Assembly (NCBI GenBank): GCA_947643945.1
Contig: CANRXN010000033.1
Coordinates: 1-8,176, forward strand
Origin: an uncultured Clostridium sp.
GTDB taxonomy: Bacteria > Bacillota > Clostridia > TANB77 > CAG-508
Direction of reading: 5' to 3'
DNA length: 8,176 bases
Shown in pieces: positions 1 to 5,812 of the stretch (position 1 is its first letter; the number at the start of each line of letters is the position of its first letter). Both the position numbers and the translations under genes were made by a program. Below the pieces are notes generated by a model. That model was given only the letters and a program-made list of their open reading frames with translations. It had not been told where the DNA came from and did not search any database.

Positions 1-1
1 T

Positions 2-2035
2 AACTTAGAAAGTACAACAACCATAATTAGTGGTGAATTCATAGGAGAAATCGATGGAAAAAATCATAGCTTAAAAGGGAATACGGTTCCAATCTTCCAT
101 ACCATTCGTTATGCAAAACTTACTAATTTAAAATTAGAAGGAAGCAATATCAATAAAAATGAAACAGACGTAGGAGCATTTGGTAAAATAGCAGACAAAG
201 TAGAAATCCGAAATCTAGTAGCAAAAGATATTACAGTAACCAATAAAAACAATAATACAGGTGGCTTAATTGGTACAATGACCGCTAGTGATTTAGAAAA
301 TGTGCATATTATTGGAGGAAATATAACAGGAGCTGGTCGAGTAGGAATACTAGTTGGTTATGTAGGAACATCTCATATCAAAGCAAGTAGTAGTAATGGA
401 ATAATAGCAGCAACAGGCTCAGCTTGTGGAGGATTGGTAGGAGAAGCAATTAACAATACAATTATTGAAAATAGTTATTCTCTAGGAGATGCTAAAGGAA
501 ATCAAGACATAGGAGGATTAGTTGGATTTTTAAGACAATCTAGTGTTATCAATTGTTTTAGTACATTAAAAGCACTTGGTAATGCAGGAGTTTCAGGATT
601 TATAGGAAAAGCAGAGATGAATAGTATTGTTAAGAATAATATAGCATTAGGAAATCAAATGAAACAATACAAGTTTGATGGAAGAACTGCCAACGACCAG
701 TTTGAAGGTTTTGAAGGAAATTACGAATACGAAGAAAACACAGGAATTTCGACTTTAACAAGAGAAGGTATTGACTTTACAGGAAAAATAAGTGTAGCAA
801 CCAAACAAAATATTACCGATAGAGCATTTTATAGTAATACCTTAGGATTTGATACCGAAGTTTGGGATTTAAGTTATGTAAGCCAAGAATGTATTCCAAA
901 ACTAAAGAATTGGGATCCAAATGAAAAAACACTAATCAATAAGATAGACACCTATCAAATACACTCAGTAGATGAATTTATAAGCTTAATCAATGCCCAT
1001 CCAGATGGCGTATTTGATATCCAAAATGACATAGATTTCTCTGGAAAAACGTATAAAATAGGAATCCAACTAACCACTATAATACCAGAATTTCATGGCG
1101 AAATCAGAGGAAATAACCATGCCATAACCAACTTAACAAATGCTATCTTGTTTGGAAAATTTGAAGGAAAAGTTGATGGTTTGAATATGGAAAACTACAA
1201 TTTTGGAGCAAAATGGAAAAATGGATTTATTGATTGGAGTACAAGTAACCCATCAAGAAATCAAGTAGCAGCTTTTGCACTAAAAGCAACAAATGCAACA
1301 TTTTCAAATATGAAATTTACCAATATGGTTGTATTAGGAAAGACTAGTGTTTCTGCAATGATTTTAGAAGATGAGAATTGTACTTATGAAAATATTCATA
1401 TTGAAAAAGCGTATCTAAATGGTAGAAACTTTGGTAGTCAAATGGCAGCAATGGTTGCTGTTAAAACAGGCGGAAGTATTAAGAATTGTTATGTACAAGG
1501 AGAGATATATGGAAATGCTATACAAAATGGTGGAGTAGTGTCTTTAACAAAAGGAGATGTTACCATTGAAAATGTAATAGCTAATATGTATATGAGTTGT
1601 GGTTCAGCTAGCAATGCAGCAACTTGGGGTGGATTTGTTGCCAAAGTAGGAGAGGGAAAATTAACAGTTAAAAATTCAGCTATGATTCATAAACTAGAAC
1701 AAAATGGCAATCCAATTAACAAGTTTATAGCGACAGTAGCAGAAGGAGCAGTAGCAACTTTCCAAAATTGCTATGAAAATGCAGAAGCAAATGGAATCGC
1801 AAGTGATACAATCGATGGTATTAAAACAGCTACCCATGCAGAATTATTAACCAAAGAATTTTATAGAAGTAAATTGCTTTTGGACGGAAATAGTTGGAAT
1901 TTAGAGAATATTACAGAAGAAGACATCAGAAACGTGGATAATAAAGTCGTAAGATTTATCACGTTTGGACTAACGGAAAAACAAGCTAATTTGCAAAGAG
2001 CAGTAAAACAAATAACAAGTTCCGTAGGTTTATAA
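2..2035 (+). CDS. GLUG/M26-N-like beta-helix surface protein, 5' truncated
   Basis: The frame is open from base 2, so the start lies outside the window; 677 residues are visible. Glycine-rich GLUG-type repeats are plain: GGLIG near residue 87, GGLVG near 143 followed by IIENSYSLGDAKG, GGLVG near 171, then GFIG. There are two tandem modules of like design. The first has GEFIGEIDGKNHSL near its beginning and ends with FYSNTLGF...WDLSYV. The second begins about residue 315 with SVDEFISLINAHPDG and IDFSG, has FHGEIRGNNHAITNL, and ends with FYRSKLLLDGNSWNLENI. This arrangement recalls the N-terminal beta-helix part of M26 (IgA1/ZmpB) peptidases and clostridial adhesins. No zinc-protease motif, LPXTG or C-terminal membrane anchor is visible, so enzymatic activity is not supported and the anchor, if any, is upstream. 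The probable role is extracellular or cell-surface binding. It has no frame disruption and no zero-frame CGG codon. Confidence 0.8.
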   Translation, partial: NLESTTTIISGEFIGEIDGKNHSLKGNTVPIFHTIRYAKLTNLKLEGSNINKNETDVGAFGKIADKVEIRNLVAKDITVTNKNNNTGGLIGTMTASDLENVHIIGGNITGAGRVGILVGYVGTSHIKASSSNGIIAATGSACGGLVGEAINNTIIENSYSLGDAKGNQDIGGLVGFLRQSSVINCFSTLKALGNAGVSGFIGKAEMNSIVKNNIALGNQMKQYKFDGRTANDQFEGFEGNYEYEENTGISTLTREGIDFTGKISVATKQNITDRAFYSNTLGFDTEVWDLSYVSQECIPKLKNWDPNEKTLINKIDTYQIHSVDEFISLINAHPDGVFDIQNDIDFSGKTYKIGIQLTTIIPEFHGEIRGNNHAITNLTNAILFGKFEGKVDGLNMENYNFGAKWKNGFIDWSTSNPSRNQVAAFALKATNATFSNMKFTNMVVLGKTSVSAMILEDENCTYENIHIEKAYLNGRNFGSQMAAMVAVKTGGSIKNCYVQGEIYGNAIQNGGVVSLTKGDVTIENVIANMYMSCGSASNAATWGGFVAKVGEGKLTVKNSAMIHKLEQNGNPINKFIATVAEGAVATFQNCYENAEANGIASDTIDGIKTATHAELLTKEFYRSKLLLDGNSWNLENITEEDIRNVDNKVVRFITFGLTEKQANLQRAVKQITSSVGL

Positions 2036-2042
2036 TGATTGT

Positions 2043-2075
2043 AAAAGAGATTTTGAAAATTCAAAGTCTCTTTTT
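2043..2075 (+). terminator. Intrinsic terminator after the beta-helix gene
   Basis: Eight bases after the TAA, AAAAGAGATTTTGAA can pair with TTCAAAGTCTCTTTT (one G-U wobble) and the 3' arm runs into TTTTT. The stem is AT-rich, but its position and U tract fit an intrinsic terminator separating this gene from the promoter at 2132. Confidence 0.7.
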
Positions 2076-2131
2076 GGTGTTTTTGGGTATGTTCTTAACT
2101 GTAAAAGCAAAATTTAAATCTAAACCATGAC

Positions 2132-2160
2132 TTGAAAACAAATGGAAAATAGTGTATAAT
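2132..2160 (+). promoter_or_regulatory. Sigma-A promoter for the ABC-F gene
   Basis: TTGAAA (2132-2137) and a perfect TATAAT (2155-2160) are separated by 17 bases. Transcription would start near 2167, leaving a leader of about 48 bases that ends in a good ribosome binding site (AAAGGAAG, 2199-2206) eight bases before ATG 2215. I see no attenuator hairpin in this short leader, unlike many drug-inducible ABC-F genes. Confidence 0.75.
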
Positions 2161-2214
2161 AGCAAAGAAAAAACACAGCCCTAAACTTAGGAAAACAGAA
2201 AGGAAGAAAAATAA

Positions 2215-3800
2215 ATGTTAAGTGCCAACAACGTAACCGTAAGATTTGGAAAAAGAGTACTATTTGAAGAAGTAAATATAAGATTTGGAAAAGGAAACTG
2301 TTATGGAATCATCCGGAGCCAATGGAGCGGGAAAATCCACCTTTTTAAAAGTATTATCAGGAGAAATCGAGCCAAGCAAAGGAGATGTCAGCCTAGACAA
2401 AGGCGAAAGAATATCTGTTTTAAAGCAAGACCACTTTGCCTATGAAGAAAACACCGTAATGGACACCGTAATCATGGGAAACAAAGAACTATATGACATC
2501 ATGAAAGAAAAAGACGAAATCTATGCCAAGGAAGATTTCAGTGAAGAAGATGGAATGAAAGCAGCCAAATTAGAAGAACGATTTGCCGAACTAGACGGAT
2601 GGAATGCAGAAGCGGATGCTGCTATGTTACTAAACGACTTAGGGATTATACCAGAAAACCATTACAAACAAATGAAAGAAATTGAAGCCAAAGACAAGGT
2701 TAAAGTATTACTAGCTCAAAGTCTATTTGGAAATCCAGACGTCTTATTATTAGACGAACCTACCAACGACCTAGACCTAAAAAGCATCAACTGGTTACAA
2801 GACTTTTTAATGGACTTCGAAAACACCGTAATTGTCGTATCCCACGACAGATACTTCCTAAACAAAGTATGTACCCACATAGCAGACGTAGACTTTGGAA
2901 AAATTAAAGTATACCCAGGAAATTATGACTTCTGGTACGAATCTAGCCAATTAGCCCTAAAACAAGCAAGAGAACAAAACAAGAAAAAAGAAGAAAAAAT
3001 CAAAGAACTACAAGACTTCATTGCAAGATTTAGTGCCAATGCTTCCAAATCAAAACAAGCAACATCAAGAAAGAAAACCTTAGAAAAAATAGAACTAGAC
3101 GAAATCAAACCATCCAACCGAAAATACCCATATGTAGACTTCAAACCAGACAGAGAACCAGGAAAAGAAATCTTACAAGTAAAAAATATAACGAAAACCA
3201 TAGAAGGCGTAAAAATACTAGACAACATCTCATTTGATGTAAAACAAGGAGACAAAATTGCCTTTTTAGCAGACAACGAAATTGCCAAAACTGTTTTATT
3301 TCAAATCATAGAAGGAGAAATAGAACCAGATGCCGGAGAACTAGTATGGGGAACCACCATCACCCATAGTTACTTCCCAAAAGACAACAACTATCTATTT
3401 CGGAACAGATGAAAACGTAACCGAGTGGCTAAGAAAATACTCAAAAGACCCAGACGAAACTTATGTAAGAAGCTTCTTAGGAAGAATGCTATTTTCTGGA
3501 GACGAAGCCCTAAAAGAAGCAAAAGTCCTATCTGGAGGAGAAAAAGTAAGATGTGTCCTATCCAAAATCATGTTATCAGGAGCAAACCTTCTAATCTTTG
3601 ACGAGCCAACCAACCACCTAGACATGGAAAGCATCACCGCTGTCAACGAAGGCATGAAAAAATTCATCGGAAACATCCTATTTACCTCACATGACCATGA
3701 GTTAACCCAAACCGTAGCCAACCGCATCATAGACATCAAAGAAAACGGAAAAGTAATCGACAGAGAAGTCACTTACAACGAATACCTAGGAATCGAATAA
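2215..3800 (+). CDS. ABC-F family ATPase (YkpA/YbiT-like), two +1 frameshifts
   Basis: Soluble ribosome-associated ABC-F protein with two nucleotide-binding domains and no membrane segment. Read with two +1 shifts at CGG codons (2314 and 3401) it gives 527 residues, the usual size. NBD1 has Walker A GANGAGKST (34-42), Walker B VLLLDEPTNDLD (about 176) and SHDRYF. A lysine-rich coiled linker follows (about 245-315), the region that contacts P-site tRNA in ABC-F proteins. NBD2 (from about 318) has signature LSGGEKVR (about 438), LLIFDEPTNHLD and SHDHEL. NBD1 carries IEAKDKVKV instead of an LSGGE signature, and NBD2 has ADNEIAKT instead of GxxGxGKT, so only one of the two composite ATP sites looks canonical. 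I believe such departures occur in the YkpA-like subgroup. Its own promoter and ribosome binding site lie upstream. Apart from the two CGG sites the coding sequence is undamaged, which argues against a pseudogene. The exact subfamily and ribosomal role are not proven. Confidence 0.88.
2314..2316 (+). other. Putative +1 frameshift site 1 (ATC CGG A), ABC-F
   Basis: The zero frame reads G-I-I then CGG. Without a shift it diverges into unrelated sequence and stops at 2445. Skipping one C reads GGA (Gly34), the first glycine of the P-loop GANGAGKST, and the family sequence continues. The placement is fixed to within a base by the Walker A motif. Confidence 0.8.
3401..3403 (+). other. Putative +1 frameshift site 2 (TTT CGG A), ABC-F
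   Basis: The zero frame reads FPKDNNYLF then CGG AAC AGA TGA, ending three codons after CGG. Skipping the C gives GGA (Gly396 of the corrected protein) and FGTDENVTEWL, continuing to the NBD2 signature and the normal C-terminus. It is the second CGG site in the same gene. Confidence 0.78.
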
Positions 3801-3811
3801 CCATGATGAAA

Positions 3812-3842
3812 ATGATTTTGGGGACGGAGGAAAAAATCATGA
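3812..3842 (+). repeat. REP-like palindromic element, copy R1
   Basis: ATGATTTT and AAAATCAT flank an asymmetric GGGGACGGAGGA core. The 28 bases at 3814-3841 are identical to the three other copies in the window (R2 and R4 in the opposite orientation). It begins 12 bases after the ABC-F stop. With R2 (5753-5783) it encloses about 1.9 kb carrying the deaminase, the small membrane protein and the transposase. The weak hairpin could also help end transcription, but there is no U tract. Confidence 0.88.
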
Positions 3843-3924
3843 ACATTCATTTTAGAGGTGAACGAATTAAAAAATTTAAGTTAAAAGAGAGACATAAAAA
3901 TGAAAAAATTGTAAGGAGATATTT

Positions 3925-4397
3925 ATGGCAAGAGTTGACAAAATAAACTATTATTTAAACATAGCAGAAACCGTAGCAGAAAGAGGAACCTGTTTAAGAA
4001 ACAACTACCGGAAGTATCATAGTAAAAAATGACGAAATCATATCAACAGGCTACTCAGGGGCGCCACGAGGCAGAAAAAACTGTTTAGACTTAGGATACT
4101 GTATCAAAAAAGACATGCCAAGTGGCAAAGGCTATGACAAATGTCGTTCTGTTCATAGTGAGCAAAATGCCATGCTAAGTGCTGCTAGAAAAGACATGAT
4201 AGGAGCCACCTTATACATGGTTGGCATCAATCAAAGAAATGGCGAATATGTAAAAGACAACTGGCCATGTACCTTTTGTAAAAGAATGTTAATTAATAGC
4301 CGGAATTAAAGAAGTTGTTATGCGAGATACCAAAACAGATTACCGCATAGAACAAGTGCAAGATTGGATAGAAGCAGATGACTCATTAAAGTATTAG
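3925..4397 (+). CDS. dCMP deaminase family (ComEB-like) protein, two +1 frameshifts
   Basis: Zinc-dependent cytidine/deoxycytidylate deaminase fold; dCMP to dUMP, a dTMP precursor, is the most likely reaction. Read with +1 shifts at CGG codons 4009 and 4301 it gives 156 residues, normal for the family. The sequence AERGTCLRNNYGSIIV, then STGYSGAPRGRKNC, is characteristic of dCMP deaminases. The zinc/catalytic motifs are HSEQNA (His77, Glu79) and PCTFC (Cys115, Cys118). The start is ATG 3925 with AAGGAGAT six bases upstream. The shift glycines are at positions 29 (NNY-G-SIIV) and 126 (INS-G-IKEVV). Without the shifts translation would stop after about 35 codons, before any zinc ligand, so an active enzyme requires at least the first shift. 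Alternatives are another member of the cytidine deaminase-like superfamily, such as a tRNA or riboflavin-type deaminase, but GAPRG and the length favour dCMP deaminase. Confidence 0.82.
4009..4011 (+). other. Putative +1 frameshift site 3 (TAC CGG A), deaminase
   Basis: The zero frame stops seven codons after CGG (TGA). Skipping the C reads GGA (Gly29), giving NYGSIIVKNDEI, the usual start of the deaminase core strand. Both zinc motifs lie downstream in the shifted frame. Confidence 0.78.
4301..4303 (+). other. Putative +1 frameshift site 4 (AGC CGG A), deaminase
   Basis: After PCTFCKRMLINS the current frame reads CGG AAT TAA, stopping at once. Skipping the C reads GGA (Gly126) and continues GIKEVVMRDTKTDYR to a stop at 4395-4397, the expected C-terminal part of a dCMP deaminase. 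Confidence 0.78.
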
Positions 4398-4475
4398 CCG
4401 TAATTTTTGGGATTACCTTAGCTGTCTAGCATTAAGCGAGCCTACAGAGTATATATGAGAAGCGAATATTAAATT

Positions 4476-4878
4476 ATGGAAAAAAAGAAAAAATATTTAT
4501 TCTAATAATTTTCTTGTTTTTAATAGGAATAGGAAATGTTACAAATTCAAAAGCATATACAACTGAAAAATTTAGCATAAATATTCCAAAGGAATTTAAA
4601 GAAACTGAAGACAAACTATAATGCTGGTTATAATATATATACAGATAATTATATGACTGCTATCGTTATACATTCAAAAACAGACATAGAAAAAGATGAG
4701 GAAATCCAAACAATAATATCTTCTATAAAGATAAAAGAAACAACTACACGGAATAGAAAAAGAATTAGAAAAATATAAAGCAGGACAAACTATTACAAAA
4801 GTAAAGTTATGGTCATATTTTTTAGTAGTAATAGTAGCAATATATTTTATAAATAAAAAATTTTCTAAAAGAAAATAA
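4476..4878 (+). pseudogene. Small exported membrane-anchored protein gene with three frame disruptions
   Basis: Unrecognised family. Joining frames gives about 133 residues: a KKKK-rich start, a hydrophobic signal-like segment (IFILIIFLFLIGIG), an extracytoplasmic stretch with EKFSINIPKEFKE and later DEEIQTIISSIKIK, a charged linker, one C-terminal transmembrane helix (SYFLVVIVAIYFI) and a basic tail ending at TAA 4876-4878. The layout suggests a small cell-envelope protein. The downstream shift (4749) is of the CGG type. Two others are not: between ATG 4476 and the signal peptide the A runs near 4480-4496 are one base short, and near 4610-4616 one extra base (probably in AAA) must be removed. 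The gene has no clear ribosome binding site. It may therefore be truly decayed, or have homopolymer sequencing errors. It shares strand with its neighbours, 78 bases after the deaminase and 82 before the transposase. Confidence 0.5.
4749..4751 (+). other. Putative +1 frameshift site 5 (ACA CGG A), small membrane protein
   Basis: The incoming frame ...SIKIKETTT reads CGG AAT and stops nine codons after CGG (TAA). Skipping the C gives GGA and GIEKELEKYKAG followed by a clear transmembrane helix and a normal stop. No family alignment fixes this site, so it rests on the good sequence before and after. Confidence 0.62.
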
Positions 4879-4885
4879 CAACTAT

Positions 4886-4906
4886 CTTTGGGGGAGGATA
4901 AAAAAG
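4886..4906 (+). repeat. Possible decayed REP remnant upstream of the transposase
   Basis: CTTTGGGGGAGGATAAAAAAG resembles the REP core TTTTGGGGACGGAGGAAAAAA with a few bases lost and substituted. Its place just 5' of the transposase is where such transposases often carry a REP copy. The similarity is short and purine-rich and could be chance. Confidence 0.3.
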
Positions 4907-4960
4907 AATAAAAGTTATATGTGAAAAGGGGCAAAATTAAAAAAGGAAGGAAGATAAACA

Positions 4961-5701
4961 ATGGCAAGAATAGCAAGACAATATCTTGATACCTCTTTTT
5001 TTCATATAATGGTACAAGGTATTAATAAAGAATTTATATTCAATAATAACAGATATATCAATCGATATATGAAATTAATCCGAGAAAATTTAAATAAGGA
5101 AAAACTTAAAATAATAGCATATTGTATCATGAATAATCATGCACATCTATTAATAGAAGTAGAAGACAAAAAAGAATTATCAAAATATATGCAAAAAGTA
5201 AATAGTTTATATGCAAAATATTACAATTATATGGAGAATGAAAGAGTTGGTTATGTATTTCGTGACAGATACAAAAGTGAACCAATTTTAGATAAAAGGC
5301 AATTAATTCAATGTGTAAAATATATACATCAAAATCCAGTAAAAGCGAATATGGTAAAACAAATAGACGAATATCCATATTCTTCTTACTATTTTTATCA
5401 AAATAGAGAAATCAACAAAACAGGGATTTTTACAGAAGAAGAGATTCAATTTATTTGCAATAAAGATAAATCAACGCAGGAAGAGTTTTTGGATATAGAT
5501 ATTAACATAGAAAATAAAATCAATAATGCAATTTTAGAATTTACTAAGAAAGAAAATATAAAATTATTTGAAATATTTGAAAAAGATGTTATACTAAAAG
5601 CGTTAATCAAATATCTAAAAAAGATTAAAAATATAAAGTATACAAATATCATGAAAAAATTAGATATCACAAAAGGGGTAATGGATAGGTTAAAGAAATA
5701 G
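4961..5701 (+). CDS. REP-associated tyrosine transposase (Y1/HUH, IS200-like superfamily)
   Basis: A 246-residue single-strand DNA transposase of the TnpA-REP/RAYT type. It has HIMVQGIN (15-22), the metal-binding HUH motif in MNNHAHLLIE (His60, His62), a tyrosine cluster YAKYYN (84-89) that should hold the catalytic tyrosine, FRDRYKSEPI (100-109) and YIHQNPVKANMV, a conserved block of this family. The lysine- and isoleucine-rich C-terminal tail (about 170-246), longer than in minimal IS200 TnpA, may form a helical DNA-binding extension. ATG 4961 follows AAGGAAGG by ten bases. The gene is intact, with no CGG codon and no frame disruption. It is flanked by REP-like palindromes R1 and R2 in inverted orientation, the expected substrate of such an enzyme. 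There is no left/right IS end or accessory TnpB, so a domesticated RAYT is likelier than a whole insertion sequence. Confidence 0.87.
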   Translation: MARIARQYLDTSFFHIMVQGINKEFIFNNNRYINRYMKLIRENLNKEKLKIIAYCIMNNHAHLLIEVEDKKELSKYMQKVNSLYAKYYNYMENERVGYVFRDRYKSEPILDKRQLIQCVKYIHQNPVKANMVKQIDEYPYSSYYFYQNREINKTGIFTEEEIQFICNKDKSTQEEFLDIDINIENKINNAILEFTKKENIKLFEIFEKDVILKALIKYLKKIKNIKYTNIMKKLDITKGVMDRLKK

Positions 5702-5711
5702 AACTAAATAT

Positions 5712-5717
5712 TATAAT
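5712..5717 (+). promoter_or_regulatory. Weak candidate -10 box upstream of tex
   Basis: A perfect TATAAT lies 101 bases before tex. The matching -35 (TTAAAG, 5690-5695, 16-base spacing) is poor and sits inside the end of the transposase gene. TATAATT also forms an inverted repeat with AATTATA at 5737-5743, so this may be only an AT-rich palindrome. If real, R2 would lie in the tex leader. Confidence 0.25.
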
Positions 5718-5752
5718 TTTATGAATTCAAAGCAAGAATTATAAATGGGTCA

Positions 5753-5783
5753 TCATGATTTTTTCCTCCGTCCCCAAAATCAT
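5753..5783 (-). repeat. REP-like palindromic element, copy R2
   Basis: Exact reverse complement of R1 over 31 bases, with 28 bases (5754-5781) identical to all other copies. The ends TCATGATTTT and AAAATCAT can pair around the TCCTCCGTCCCC core. It lies between the transposase stop and the tex ribosome binding site, in inverted orientation to R1. Confidence 0.88.
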
Positions 5784-5812
5784 GATTAAATCAAAGAAAG
5801 GAAGAAAAACAA

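Noticed and set aside
2923..3288. Long minus-strand open frames opposite the ABC-F gene and also opposite tex and the transposase
   Set aside because: They are antisense shadows of strongly conserved plus-strand genes, have low-complexity Ser/Leu/Phe-rich translations and lack sensible ribosome binding sites.
3839..3946. 35-codon frame after R1 as an annotated gene
   Set aside because: It has a good ribosome binding sequence, but that lies in the repeat, the frame overlaps the deaminase start, and no family is recognisable; kept only as a finding.
4398..4475. RNA gene or riboswitch between the deaminase and the small membrane protein
   Set aside because: Only a 5-bp stem (GTAAT/ATTAC) and scattered short complementarities are visible, with no known motif.
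4961..5701. Complete IS200/IS605 insertion sequence
   Set aside because: No TnpB and no typical subterminal hairpins at unique left and right ends; protein motifs and flanking palindromes fit a RAYT better.
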